Notes: generated by a model from the sequence alone, not told the origin. Positions 37,175 to 47,642 are shown, numbered from the stretch's first letter. The stretch: DNA of 64,000 nucleotides from Spongiihabitans sp963422685 (GCA_963422685.1 OY730442.1:1240001-1304000), one strand, 5' to 3'. Numbers and translations are program-made.

Positions 37175-37725
37175 CGCTGACTGCAATTGACTTTACACAA
37201 AGCGGGCCCTTGACCGGCAAACCCAGGTACCAGCAAAAAGTTTATTCCCCCGTTTTTGGAATAGCCTGCGCTGCGCAAACAAAATTAGCCGCATGGCTGT
37301 CTGTGCTGCCCAGACCCCTGGTTTTTACCAATGGATGCTTCGATTTGCTGCACCGCGGGCATATAAGCTATCTGCAAAGCGCGGCACAACTCGGGGCTTC
37401 GCTGGTGGTCGGGTTAAACAGCGACAGCTCGGTTAAACGGCTGGGTAAGGACCCGGGTCGGCCGATAAATACACTGGATGATCGAATGGCGTTGGTGGCG
37501 GCTCTGGCCAGCGTGGATGCCGTGGTGGCGTTTGACGCGGATACGCCACTCGAACTGATCATGGCTGTCAAGCCTGAAATTCTGGTGAAAGGAGGGGATT
37601 GGCCGGTTGAAAAAATAGTTGGGGGCGAAGAAGTGACCAGTTGGGGCGGTGCGGTACATTCCATCGAATTTGAATTTCCACACTCCACTACAGCATTGAT
37701 TGGACGAATTCGACAGCGGTTATGA
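37171..37725 (+). CDS. rfaE2: D-glycero-beta-D-manno-heptose 1-phosphate adenylyltransferase (stand-alone RfaE2)
   Basis: This enzyme adenylylates heptose-1-phosphate for the lipopolysaccharide inner core. Of up to 184 aa (TTG 37171; the true start may lie further in), the nucleotidyltransferase core begins at VFTNGCFDLLHRGHISYL, with VGLNSDSSVKRLGKDPGRP and PEILVKGGDWPVEKIVGGEE, as in the C-terminal half of HldE. The kinase half is absent, so a separate HldA-type kinase would be needed elsewhere. It implies a heptose-containing LPS. Confidence 0.88.
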   Translation: MTLTAIDFTQSGPLTGKPRYQQKVYSPVFGIACAAQTKLAAWLSVLPRPLVFTNGCFDLLHRGHISYLQSAAQLGASLVVGLNSDSSVKRLGKDPGRPINTLDDRMALVAALASVDAVVAFDADTPLELIMAVKPEILVKGGDWPVEKIVGGEEVTSWGGAVHSIEFEFPHSTTALIGRIRQRL

Positions 37726-37760
37726 CCGCTTGTTTGCCGCGCCCCGGTATATAAGCGGGT

Positions 37761-38201
37761 TCACCACTCACCCGTATTCGGCATGGACAACCATGGCTCT
37801 GCCGTCGCTAACGGCGCGCCACTTTGCAGCAACTCGATTGAAATATTATCCGGTGAACGAACAAAGGCCATTGAACCGTCTCTGGGTGGGCGATTAATCG
37901 TCACCCCGGCGTCCACCATCTTCTGGCATACGGCATATATATCCTCCACCTGAAATGCCAGATGACCGAAATTTCTGCCGCCGTGGTATTGCTCATTGCC
38001 CCAGTTGCAGGTTAATTCCAGCAATGGCGCGTTTTCTTCGTTGGCCCGCGCCACATCTGCTGGCGCCGCCAGGTAGCACAGGGTGAATTGCCCCTTCGGG
38101 TAATCATTTCGCCTGACTTCAACCATGCCAAGACAGTCGCAATAAAAATGCATGGAAGCGTCCAGGTCCTGGACACGCACCATTGTATGTAAATATTTCA
38201 C
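37761..38201 (-). CDS. gloA: Lactoylglutathione lyase (glyoxalase I)
   Basis: GloA converts the hemithioacetal of methylglyoxal and glutathione to S-lactoylglutathione. At 146 aa it carries all four metal-ligand positions: His5 (YLHTMVRV), Glu in PLLELTCNWG, His in FGHLAFQVED and Glu in ISIELLQSG. Length is as expected, with a small C-terminal extension. slyX is 15 bp upstream on the same strand. Detoxification is consistent with the amino-acid catabolism suggested elsewhere in the window. Confidence 0.93.
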   Translation of the reverse strand: MKYLHTMVRVQDLDASMHFYCDCLGMVEVRRNDYPKGQFTLCYLAAPADVARANEENAPLLELTCNWGNEQYHGGRNFGHLAFQVEDIYAVCQKMVDAGVTINRPPRDGSMAFVRSPDNISIELLQSGAPLATAEPWLSMPNTGEW

Positions 38202-38215
38202 CGGGACACCCTTGA

Positions 38216-38422
38216 TTAATAATGCGGTGGCTGCGGATCTGCTTCCGGGTTGTCCTGGCCGGACAACCCGCCAAAATCGCGCAGCTTTCCTGCAAGCAAA
38301 TTCACTTTCTTTTCAAGAACCGAGACTTTATTGGATTGAATAATCAACTGCTCGCCGATACTTTCCAATGACCGCTGCTGCTCCATCAGCAGCATTTGCA
38401 GTTCGGCCAAATCATTTTCCAT
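38216..38422 (-). CDS. slyX: SlyX family coiled-coil protein
   Basis: A small (68 aa from ATG 38422) coiled-coil protein: MENDLAELQMLLMEQQRSLE, then heptad-like SNKVSVLEKKVNLLAGKL and a proline-rich tail ending in PQPPHY. The PPHY C-terminus is the SlyX hallmark. The start overlaps the end of the M19 gene by 11 bp. Function is not well known in any organism. Confidence 0.85.
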   Translation of the reverse strand: MENDLAELQMLLMEQQRSLESIGEQLIIQSNKVSVLEKKVNLLAGKLRDFGGLSGQDNPEADPQPPHY

Positions 38423-39395
38423 GATGAGCGGAAAATGAGCGCTCAAAAAAGTTCAGCCAGTTTTTCCCCATCACTTTTTCAACCTCTGCGGTGGAGAACC
38501 CGGCCTCGCGCAGCCCCTGGGCAATGTTGGCGTAACCGGTGGAATCGCTAAACCAGTCGGGCTGGGCCGGCCATCCGGCCTCCGCCGCCGTGCCTTCGCC
38601 GTAGTCGGTGACCTTGCTCCAGCGCCCGTTTCGCATCCACGTCACCACCGCGTCGGCCTGGTCCTGGCACAAATCCGAACCGATGCCAATATGGTCCATG
38701 CCCATCATATCCGCCGCCTCGCCGGCCATCCGGCAGAACGCCTGCAAGGTGCAGTTCGAGCCGTTTTTCAAATGAAACGGGTACAGACTTAACCCGAGCA
38801 TACCGCCGCTTTGCCCCAGCGCTTTCATCACAGTGGCCGATTTATTGCGCAATGCCGGTTGAAAAAAAGTCGGATTCGCGTGCGTTATGGCGATGGGCCG
38901 CCGGGAGATTTCTATGGCTTCCAGGGTTGATCGCTGGGCGCTGTGCGACATATCAATCACCATGCCGACCCGATTCATTTCGCCGATGACCTGTCTGCCG
39001 AATCGGGTAATGCCCGCATCATTCGCCTCATAACATCCGGTGGCCAGCAGACTCTGATTATTGTAACTGAGCTGCATAAAGCGCACCCCCAGCGTATGAA
39101 ATATTTCAATCAGGGAAAAATCATCTTCAATGGGCGAACAATTCTGGAAACCGAACACCACAGCGGTTTTATTGTCCCGTTTCGCCTGCAGCACATCTGC
39201 TGCGCAGTTTGCCCGGGTAATTAAATCACCATGCTGTGCAAACAGTCGGTTCCACTTGCCGATATTGCGCAAGGCTTCCAGGCAGGTTTCATGGTATGCA
39301 ATGGTAACGTGGACACAATCCAGATTGCCCTGGCGCATTTGTTCGAATATCCGGCGACTCCAGTTGGAGTACTGAAGTCCGTCAATAATCAACAT
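38412..39395 (-). CDS. Membrane-dipeptidase (M19) family protein, atypical metal site
   Basis: A TIM-barrel protein of the renal dipeptidase family, about 327 aa from ATG 39395. The longer frame to 39599 overlaps the aldehyde dehydrogenase and is not used. Family features are VVFGFQNCSPIEDDFSLIEI, GMVIDMSHSAQRSTLEAIEI, PIAITHANP and MDHIGIGSDLCQDQ. The first zinc motif, normally DGHxD, reads IIDGLQYSN, so the N-terminal His/Asp ligands are missing. I recall the same change in a proteobacterial subfamily, so it may be a distinct amidohydrolase rather than dead. The aldehyde dehydrogenase gene ends 43 bp upstream. Confidence 0.75.
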   Translation of the reverse strand: MLIIDGLQYSNWSRRIFEQMRQGNLDCVHVTIAYHETCLEALRNIGKWNRLFAQHGDLITRANCAADVLQAKRDNKTAVVFGFQNCSPIEDDFSLIEIFHTLGVRFMQLSYNNQSLLATGCYEANDAGITRFGRQVIGEMNRVGMVIDMSHSAQRSTLEAIEISRRPIAITHANPTFFQPALRNKSATVMKALGQSGGMLGLSLYPFHLKNGSNCTLQAFCRMAGEAADMMGMDHIGIGSDLCQDQADAVVTWMRNGRWSKVTDYGEGTAAEAGWPAQPDWFSDSTGYANIAQGLREAGFSTAEVEKVMGKNWLNFFERSFSAHHGK

Positions 39396-39438
39396 GGCGA
39401 CTTGACGGATATAATCGACATGGTTTTGAATACCTGCA

Positions 39439-40872
39439 TCAGGCCTTGATATAAGAAGTTTTGACCTGGGTATAAAACTCTGCCGCATAGGTTCCCTGCT
39501 CGCGCGACCCGAAGCTCGAATTTTTACGGCCACCAAAAGGCACATGATAATCCGTCCCGGAAGTCGGCAGATTAACCATGACGCATCCGCTTTTGGCATG
39601 TCGCCTGAAATGCACCGCCCGCGACAGTGACCGCGTGATCACGCTGGAAGTCAAGCCGAACTCAGTGTCATTGGCCAGATGCAGCGCATGGTCGTAGTCA
39701 TCAGCGCGGATGACGCAGGTTATGGGGCCAAACACCTCATCTTTATTCAACCGCATGGCATTGTCACCGTTGATAAACAAAGCAGGGTTCATATAGTAAC
39801 CCGGGCGGGCCAGTTGCAATTGTTGTCCACCGCAAACCAGCTCCGCGCCTTCTTTTTTACCAATCTCAAGGTAGCGTAAATTTTGCTCCAGTTGCGCACC
39901 GTCAACCGCAGGCCCCAGGTTGCTTTTGGCGTCCAGAGCATGTCCCACCACCAGCCGGGCCATGGACTGCTGCATGGCTTCGACAAACCGGTCGTGAATT
40001 CCCCTGGTCACAATCAGTCGGGATGATGCGGTGCACTTCTGCCCGGTGCCGCCGAATGCCCCGTTCACCGCGCAGGAGACCGCGGTATCCAGGTCGGCAT
40101 CATCCAGCACCACCAGCGGGTTCTTACTGCCCATCTCCATCTGGACTTTGGTCAGATTTTCCGCTGCCGCCGCTGCAATTCTTCGCCCGGTCGCCAGCGA
40201 TCCGGTGAAGGTGATGGCATCAATATCCCTGGAAGTAATCATGGCCTCTCCCACTTTCCTGCCCGGCCCCATCACCATATTGACCAGTCCGCCGGGCAAA
40301 TCCTGCCCGGCTATAATTTCCATCAACGCCGCCGCGCTGGCCGGTGTCAAATTTGCCGGCTTCCAGACCACGCCATTGCCATAGGCGATGGCCGGCGCAA
40401 TTTTCCAGGAAGGCAGTGCCGTGGGAAAATTCCAGGGCGTGATGACGCCGACCACCCCCACCGGTTCCCGGCTAACCTGCACCTCGACACCTGGCCGCAC
40501 TGAATCGCAAATGTCACCCATCTGGCGTAGTGTTTCCGCCGCGTAGTAGGTAAAAAACTGGCCGGCACGATAAACCTCGCCCTTGCCTTCGGACAGGGTC
40601 TTGCCTTCTTCCCGGGACAACAGCTTACCCAGCTCGGTGCAGCGCGCCATCAGCGCCCTGCCAATGGCCATCAATACATCGTGGCGCTGCTCGGGGCCGC
40701 TGGCCGCCCAGATTTTCTGGGCGCGCTGCGCGGCGCTGCTCGCTTCTTCAACCTGGGAGCGGCTGGCCTGGGCAAATTCGCCAATGGATTCCCGCGTGTC
40801 CGAGGGGTTGATGTCCGGAATTTTATCTTCGCCCTCCACCCATTGACCATTGAGATAATTATCGGTTTTCAT
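39439..40872 (-). CDS. Aldehyde dehydrogenase, 2,5-dioxopentanoate (ketoglutarate semialdehyde) type
   Basis: An NAD(P)-dependent aldehyde dehydrogenase of 477 aa. Motifs are VITPWNFPTALPSWKIAPA, the glycine motif FTGSLATGRRIA, the general-base MEMGSKNPLVV and the nucleophile GGTGQKCTASSR. The GQKCTASSR context with LPTSGTDYHVPFGGRKNSSF is typical of ketoglutarate-semialdehyde dehydrogenases, the last step of hydroxyproline and pentose degradation. Similar enzymes include succinate-semialdehyde dehydrogenases, so substrate is provisional. It diverges from the Ldh2-family gene, and the M19 gene follows on the same strand. Confidence 0.82.
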   Translation of the reverse strand: MKTDNYLNGQWVEGEDKIPDINPSDTRESIGEFAQASRSQVEEASSAAQRAQKIWAASGPEQRHDVLMAIGRALMARCTELGKLLSREEGKTLSEGKGEVYRAGQFFTYYAAETLRQMGDICDSVRPGVEVQVSREPVGVVGVITPWNFPTALPSWKIAPAIAYGNGVVWKPANLTPASAAALMEIIAGQDLPGGLVNMVMGPGRKVGEAMITSRDIDAITFTGSLATGRRIAAAAAENLTKVQMEMGSKNPLVVLDDADLDTAVSCAVNGAFGGTGQKCTASSRLIVTRGIHDRFVEAMQQSMARLVVGHALDAKSNLGPAVDGAQLEQNLRYLEIGKKEGAELVCGGQQLQLARPGYYMNPALFINGDNAMRLNKDEVFGPITCVIRADDYDHALHLANDTEFGLTSSVITRSLSRAVHFRRHAKSGCVMVNLPTSGTDYHVPFGGRKNSSFGSREQGTYAAEFYTQVKTSYIKA

Positions 40873-41004
40873 TTTCTGATTTGATTAATGTTAGTATGAT
40901 CGGGGACAGGGTCGGAACCTGGCTGTGAAGATATAACCCGAATCCGCTTTCCTTATATATTATAAACAACTCTTTCGCTGAAATCAGATGGGCATGGCCG
41001 CACA

Positions 41005-42012
41005 ATGAGTACTAAAACCCTTTCCCTTGACCAGGTGCACCAACTGGCCTTGCGCACCCTCAGCGCTAATGGCTGCAACCATGAGAACGCCAACGCCGTG
41101 GCCGAGACCATCACCCTGGCCGAACGCGACCGCTGTCACGCGCACGGATTGTTCCGCCTGCCCGGATACGTAGCGGCCCTGAAAAGCGGCAAAGTCAACG
41201 GCCGCGCCACGCCTGAAGTGGAAAAACTGGCGCCTGCCGTGATGCGGGTGGATGGCGATAATGGCTACGCACCGCTGGCGCTCAAGGTGGCCAGAGACCC
41301 ATTGGTTCAATGCGCTCGCGAGAACGGCATCGCTGCCATGTCACTCGTTAAAATCCACCACTTCGCGGCGCTGTGGATCGAAATTGAATCACTGACAGAA
41401 AAAGGTCTGTGCGCGATGGCGTTCACCGCCTATATGCCAAGCGTCGCCCCCGCCGGCGGAACCAGGCCGTTTTATGGAACCAACCCCATGGCATTTGGCT
41501 GGCCGCGACCGGGCAGGCCGCCCATGGTTTTTGATCAGGCCACTGCCACCTGGGCGCGTGGTGAAGTCATGGTCGCGGCCCGGGACGGCGACCGACTGCC
41601 GCCGGGGGTGGGCATCGACAGCCAGGGAAATCCCACCACCGACCCCAACGAAGTATTGTCTGGATGCCTGTTGCCTTTCGGCGGTCACAAGGGCGCGTCC
41701 ATCGCCTTAATGATAGAGCTGTTGGTCGGCCCCCTGCTCGGTGAGCATTGCAGTTTTGAAGCCGCTGCTGCGGATAATAAGGACGGCGGGCCGCCACGCG
41801 GCGGGGAGCTGGTGATTGCCATGGACCCCGGACGATTCGGCAATGCCGAGGATCCATTCGCCCATGCTGATCGCCTGTTTTCTGCATTGCTGGCACAGGC
41901 AGGAACGCGACTGCCCGGTGAACGGCGGTTGCAAAACCGCGCAATCAGCGCGAAACACGGCGTCTGCATTCCGCACAGTCTGTACCACAGGATTCAGCAA
42001 CTGACACCCTGA
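41005..42012 (+). CDS. Ldh2 family oxidoreductase, probable delta1-pyrroline/piperideine-2-carboxylate reductase
   Basis: A malate/L-lactate-dehydrogenase-2 family NAD(P)H enzyme of 335 aa. Motifs are RDRCHAHGLFRLPGYV near the N-terminus, GTNPMAFGWPRPG in the middle and LPFGGHKGASIALMIELLVG later. The pattern is closest to the DpkA branch, which reduces cyclic imines such as delta1-pyrroline-2-carboxylate, an intermediate of 3-hydroxyproline and D-proline metabolism. Malate-type substrates remain possible. Its divergent neighbour is the semialdehyde dehydrogenase, and a proline racemase-family enzyme is at 12 kb. Confidence 0.78.
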   Translation: MSTKTLSLDQVHQLALRTLSANGCNHENANAVAETITLAERDRCHAHGLFRLPGYVAALKSGKVNGRATPEVEKLAPAVMRVDGDNGYAPLALKVARDPLVQCARENGIAAMSLVKIHHFAALWIEIESLTEKGLCAMAFTAYMPSVAPAGGTRPFYGTNPMAFGWPRPGRPPMVFDQATATWARGEVMVAARDGDRLPPGVGIDSQGNPTTDPNEVLSGCLLPFGGHKGASIALMIELLVGPLLGEHCSFEAAAADNKDGGPPRGGELVIAMDPGRFGNAEDPFAHADRLFSALLAQAGTRLPGERRLQNRAISAKHGVCIPHSLYHRIQQLTP

Positions 42013-42094
42013 AACTGCGCCGCCCGCTTCAACTGTCTGTCTTTTGCCAGTTATTTTTTGCCGATTATTTTTTAATGGGGCCGCAATAACCGCG

Positions 42095-43000
42095 ATGGTA
42101 TTGACCACGCAAACCCGGGCCAAGCTGGCCAGTATTGTTTCAGGATTGGTATTCGGCATTTACTGGATTCCGCTGCGGGCCATAGACGGGGCCGGATTCG
42201 ATGGCATCTGGGCAATTGTGCTGTTCAATCTGGTCGGGTTCGGCATTGTATTGCCCTGGGCGGTTTATCGATGGCGAGAATTCATTCCCGGGCGGCTGCG
42301 ATTACACGTCAATACCATCGGGGTTGGCGTGTCATTTGTCTTATACGCCGGGGCATTCCTGTATACGGAAGTCATTCGGGCCATCATTTTATTTTACCTG
42401 ATGCCGATCTGGGGATTTTTAATCGCCCGACTGGTGACCGGGGAGAAAATTACCGCAATCCGCTGGGTTTCCATGGCGCTCGGCCTGGGCGGATTGATCG
42501 TCATCTGTGGAATAGAGCAGGGCATACCATTGCCGGCCAATGCGGGCGACTGGATGGCCCTGGGTGCGGGAATGCTGTGGGCGGGCGTTTCCACCATGAT
42601 CCTGACCGACCGGCAGGATACGGTGAATTACACCATCGGATTTTTGTTTTGGGCCGCCATAATATCGGTGATTTTTGCCGTTGTCGCTACCCGCTACGGG
42701 ATTCTGGCCACCCCTGACTGGCCGCGGCTGACCAGTGTTCTGCCCTGGTTAATTCCATTCACCATCGTGTTTATCATCCCTGGCGCCTTCGCCACCATGT
42801 ACGGCCCGTCTCAGCTAAACCCCGGAGTGGTCGGTTTGTTCTTTATGATAGAAATCAGCGTGGGCGCCACCACCGCGGCATGGTTCGCCAACGAACCCTT
42901 TGGCGCCACACAAATCACCGGCGTGGCATTGATCACCCTGGCCGGCATGGCCGAAACGCTGTATCAATGGCTTTGGAAAAAACCGGTGGCACCGGCATGA
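42095..43000 (+). CDS. DMT superfamily (EamA-type) transporter
   Basis: A membrane protein of about 301 aa from ATG 42095, with roughly ten hydrophobic segments in two EamA-like halves. Typical stretches are SGLVFGIYWIPLRAIDGAG, AIILFYLMPIWGFLIARLVT and TTAAWFANEPFGATQITGV. It follows the Ldh2-family gene on the same strand by about 80 bp and may carry the same pathway's substrate or product. Direction and substrate cannot be predicted. Confidence 0.8.
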   Translation: MVLTTQTRAKLASIVSGLVFGIYWIPLRAIDGAGFDGIWAIVLFNLVGFGIVLPWAVYRWREFIPGRLRLHVNTIGVGVSFVLYAGAFLYTEVIRAIILFYLMPIWGFLIARLVTGEKITAIRWVSMALGLGGLIVICGIEQGIPLPANAGDWMALGAGMLWAGVSTMILTDRQDTVNYTIGFLFWAAIISVIFAVVATRYGILATPDWPRLTSVLPWLIPFTIVFIIPGAFATMYGPSQLNPGVVGLFFMIEISVGATTAAWFANEPFGATQITGVALITLAGMAETLYQWLWKKPVAPA

Positions 43001-43011
43001 ACGGTCAGGAT

Positions 43012-43039
43012 GAATCAGCATTCCCGGGTCACCCGGAAC
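43012..43039 (+). repeat. 28-bp dispersed repeat, copy A
   Basis: GAATCAGCATTCCCGGGTCA plus eight more bases recurs at 44146-44173 with one difference. It lies just after the DMT transporter gene. The remaining spacer to 43204 has no gene. Confidence 0.7.
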
Positions 43040-43204
43040 CTCCAGCGCTGTTCAATCGGAAAGGAGGAAAGGTCGCTGCGCAGCGGTGCCGGCTATTTCA
43101 GGTCAGAAGCCCGATTGCAGATCATCCTGTCACAGGAATTTTTCCTCTCGCACGACACAAGTCAAATAATGCAAACAATCGCCTCACGGTAACTCGCTGT
43201 AAAA

Positions 43205-43999
43205 CTACCGGGGATGCTCATCAAACCACCTGGCCGCCCGTGCCTGTGCCTGCGCAACCTGCTCGGGCGTCATCCGCCCGGCCAGCTTGTCCCTTGCCTC
43301 TTTTGCCCGCTGAACACCATTGGCCGCAGCAAGGTTGAAAAACAGATGCGCCTGAATGTAATCTTCCGGTACACCCCGGCCTGCACGATACATCAACCCC
43401 AGGTTGTATTGCGCTAGGGCAACACCCTGTTCCGCAGCCAGTCTGTACCACTTCACCGCTTCCTGATAATGCTGCGGCACACCCCAGCCAGTTTCGTACA
43501 TCGACCCCAGGTTGTTTTGCGCTCGGGCATCACCCTGTTCCGCAGCCAGTCTGTACCACTTCACCGCTTCCTGATAATCCTGCGGCGCACCCCAGCCAGT
43601 TTCGTACATCAACCCCAGGTTGTATTGCGCTAGGGCAACACCCTGTTCCGCAGCCAGTCTGTACCACTTCACCGCTTCCTGATAATGCTGCGGCACACCC
43701 CAGCCAGTTTCGTACATCGACCCCAGGTTGTTTTGCGCTCGGGCATCACCCTGTTCCGCAGCCAGTCTGTACCACTTCACCGCTTCCTGATAATCCTGCG
43801 GCGCACCCCAGCCAGTTTCGTACATAAACCCCAGTCTGAATTGAGCGTCGGCATCATCCTGCTCGGCGCGTGTCATACAGTCCGCAAAGCGTATCTTTGG
43901 CGCAGCCGACTTATCAAAACAAGACGCGCCGGCCTGCGCTGTCCCGACAGCCAGCAGCAGGCAGAATACGCACAGACGGTTTTTCATAATCATCTTCAT
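43205..43999 (-). CDS. Secreted Sel1-repeat protein with internal 72-residue tandem duplication
   Basis: A 264-aa protein with a cleavable signal (VFCLLLAVGTAQAGA). Six or so Sel1/TPR-like repeats of 36 residues follow (A-Q-x-x-L-G-x-M-Y-E-T-G-W-G pattern, then Y-x-E-A-V-K-W-Y-R-L-A-A-E-Q-G). Pairs of alternating repeat types make a 72-residue unit present twice, almost identical in DNA (about 216 bp each), then a more diverged last repeat (YRAGRGVPEDYIQAHLF). Sel1 proteins are periplasmic or secreted protein-binding scaffolds. The DNA identity points to recent duplication or ongoing homogenisation. Confidence 0.88.
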   Translation of the reverse strand: MKMIMKNRLCVFCLLLAVGTAQAGASCFDKSAAPKIRFADCMTRAEQDDADAQFRLGFMYETGWGAPQDYQEAVKWYRLAAEQGDARAQNNLGSMYETGWGVPQHYQEAVKWYRLAAEQGVALAQYNLGLMYETGWGAPQDYQEAVKWYRLAAEQGDARAQNNLGSMYETGWGVPQHYQEAVKWYRLAAEQGVALAQYNLGLMYRAGRGVPEDYIQAHLFFNLAAANGVQRAKEARDKLAGRMTPEQVAQAQARAARWFDEHPR

Positions 44000-44148
44000 T
44001 GTTTTAAAACCTCCGGTTACATAACAATCAATACATTAACCAATCATCAGCAAAAGCCAAATCCCATAAAACGCCTGCAAGACAACGCCAGTCTGTTTTG
44101 GGGAATGCTGATGAACCCGGGTCAGGCACCCGGATACCGGAACACGAA

Positions 44149-45723
<1,575 letters not shown>

Positions 45724-45949
45724 ATAAATTTGCTCCGTATCCTGCTGTATGTTCTGGCCCGCCTTGAAGACAGCCTGAGCCACGGCAACGAATGTGTTTT
45801 TACTGATTTTACCCGGCGACCTGACTCGGGATAATCTGCTGCGCGATTATACGGAATTGGGCAGCGGAAGGCGTTTTGTTTTGTGCCTGCACACCTAATG
45901 CGCTGCATCATTGGTTGGCTGCCCCGCGCAATATCGAGCGATTTTCAGC

Positions 45950-46732
45950 TCATTTGATGCAAATCGCTGCGACCTGGCGGCCATGGTGCGCTGCACCGCG
46001 CTGGCGGCTGCGGCGATAGCTGAAATAGCGTTGCTCGTCGGCGTAGGTATCTTCGGAAAATCGCTCGATATTGCCCGGTCTGATGCCGTTATGGTGCAGT
46101 CGGCGCACCAGATACGCAGGCAAATCAAAAAACATCTCCTGCGCGTTCTTCCCGGGACGAAAGCAGCCCGCGCAGCAGACACAGGATTTGCGCAGGAACT
46201 TTTCAACAAACGCATTCCCGACCTGATAGGACTGTGGTTGAATTGCCGGGCCGACAGCCGCCACAATCCGGGAGGGTTCCGCTCCCAGAGCGCACATCGC
46301 ATCAATCACATTGCCGGTCACGCCGGACAATGCGCCCTGCCAGCCACCGTGAGCCGCACCGACAACCCGGTTTTTTTCATCTGCGAGCAGAACCGCCGCA
46401 CAATCCGCGCCCAAAATCCCCAGTGCCACGCCCGGTTCGCGAGTCGCCATGGCATCGGCTTTTATCAATTTGCCCGCAACTGTTTCACCGTCGACAATAA
46501 CCGCCCTGGCGCTGTGAATTTGTTTCAGGCTGAATAATGTGTGTGCACCCAGCGACTGCGCAACCCGGCTTCTGTTTTCGCGAATGCACCGGACATCATC
46601 CCCGCAATATTCACTGCAATTGAGCGAAGCGAATTGATTGGCCGATACGCCACCCTGCCGGGTAAAAAATCCGTGGCTGGCCGAATCCAGCCCGGCGAGT
46701 CTGGCGCTGGTGAGAAAAGGCGTTTTTGACAT
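45950..46732 (-). CDS. pgeF: Purine nucleoside phosphorylase/peptidoglycan editing factor (YfiH)
   Basis: A 260-aa YfiH/laccase-domain protein. Members edit mis-incorporated residues in peptidoglycan precursors and have purine-nucleoside phosphorylase activity. Motifs are HGFFTRQGGVSANQFASLN, TLFSLKQIHSARAVIVDGE, GILGADCAAVLLAD and VGAAHGGWQGALSGVTGNVI, with the metal-binding His/Cys/His set. The C-terminal ERFSEDTYADEQRYFSYRRS is also typical. ATG 46732. It lies upstream of prfC on the same strand. Confidence 0.93.
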   Translation of the reverse strand: MSKTPFLTSARLAGLDSASHGFFTRQGGVSANQFASLNCSEYCGDDVRCIRENRSRVAQSLGAHTLFSLKQIHSARAVIVDGETVAGKLIKADAMATREPGVALGILGADCAAVLLADEKNRVVGAAHGGWQGALSGVTGNVIDAMCALGAEPSRIVAAVGPAIQPQSYQVGNAFVEKFLRKSCVCCAGCFRPGKNAQEMFFDLPAYLVRRLHHNGIRPGNIERFSEDTYADEQRYFSYRRSRQRGAAHHGRQVAAICIK

Positions 46733-46857
46733 CGTAAAAATTCATCCGCAGCAATCAATCATACCCATTCGCCGGCCCGTTCATCCCTTGTGGCCCGCAA
46801 CAACCTGGTCGGATATAATCCCGCTGCAATTTGCATTGACCAGATCAAATACATACA

Positions 46858-46945
46858 GGAGAGCTGGCAGAGTGGTCGAATGCGGCGGTCTTGAAAACCG
46901 TTGACTGTAACAGGTCCGGGGGTTCGAATCCCTCGCTCTCCGCCA
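46858..46945 (+). tRNA. tRNA-Ser (UGA)
   Basis: GGAGAGCTGGCAGAGTGG start, anticodon loop CTTGAAA (anticodon TGA), long variable arm, T arm GGTTCGAATCC, encoded CCA at the end. 88 nt. Its 3' end faces the 47-52 kb accessory block. Confidence 0.96.
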
Positions 46946-46959
46946 TTCCCGCACAAGGC

Positions 46960-47027
46960 GAATACACAGATTCGCCCCTACATGTGATACCCGTAGGGGC
47001 AGACCCCCGTGTCTGCCCGCATCCCAC
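46960..47027 (+). repeat. Dispersed ~70-bp repeat, copy 1 (opposite orientation to 51896-51965)
   Basis: Core GATACCCGTAGGGGCAGACC with an internal palindrome (GGGCAGAC...GTCTGCCC). The reverse complement recurs at 51896-51965 with a few changes. It begins 15 bp after tRNA-Ser. The two copies bracket about 5 kb of accessory genes. Confidence 0.75.
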
Positions 47028-47039
47028 TCCGGGTGAACA

Positions 47040-47465
47040 TTAGGCCCGCAATTCCCCCTCATCAACCGGCACCTCGGTATGCGTCACCGGCAGGCCGCCC
47101 AGGCCGCGCACAAACTTCAGCAAATGCTTTTGCAGCGTCGGCGGCAGCCGGCGAAAATGATGCAGCAGCGCCTTTTCCTGCCGCCCCAGACAGGCCGCCT
47201 CGGCCGGATAATTTTGCGGCGGCTGCGCCGCAATGCGATAGCGCGCCGGGAACACCGTGCCGGTGGCCAGCCATTGCGCATCCTGTTTCAGCAGCTCGGC
47301 GAGCAGAAAAAAATGCTCCAGTTTGATGTTCTTGCTCAGCCCGGTTTCCCATTGATTCACCGCCGAGGCCGATACACGCAGCACCCTGGCCACTTCCGCC
47401 TGGGTCAATCCAGCCTGTTTGCGCGCCGTATGGATACGGTTCGCCAGCGTATTCACAGTAATCAT
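47040..47465 (-). CDS. Xre-family transcriptional regulator
   Basis: A 141-aa DNA-binding protein. The N-terminal helix-turn-helix (about residues 9-62) reads ARKQAGLTQAEVARVLRVSA then SAVNQWETGLSKNI, typical of Cro/C1-type Xre domains. The C-terminal half is helical without a known ligand domain. It diverges from the autotransporter gene with a 177-bp shared spacer, so it may regulate itself and the adhesin. Phage-repressor ancestry is possible. Confidence 0.88.
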   Translation of the reverse strand: MITVNTLANRIHTARKQAGLTQAEVARVLRVSASAVNQWETGLSKNIKLEHFFLLAELLKQDAQWLATGTVFPARYRIAAQPPQNYPAEAACLGRQEKALLHHFRRLPPTLQKHLLKFVRGLGGLPVTHTEVPVDEGELRA

Positions 47466-47642
47466 AGTTAAACATACTTAATTTTTTATATAAACCATGC
47501 TTGTTTTATAAAATTCAGTATGCTAACTTTCGCTTTCGCATAGGCAGGCTGTATTCGTGCAGCGTTATGCAGTCCCATTTGGGATGCGAATTTTTTACAT
47601 ACCACCCAAAATTGAACTTATATATTGATTGGAGCTTGACAG

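Noticed and set aside
39396..39599. Upstream extension of the M19 gene
   Set aside because: It is antisense-free only as a frame: it overlaps the end of the same-strand aldehyde dehydrogenase gene and does not resemble the family N-terminus.
43420..43860. CRISPR-like regular repeats
   Set aside because: They are coding Sel1 repeats of 108/216 bp without unique spacers.
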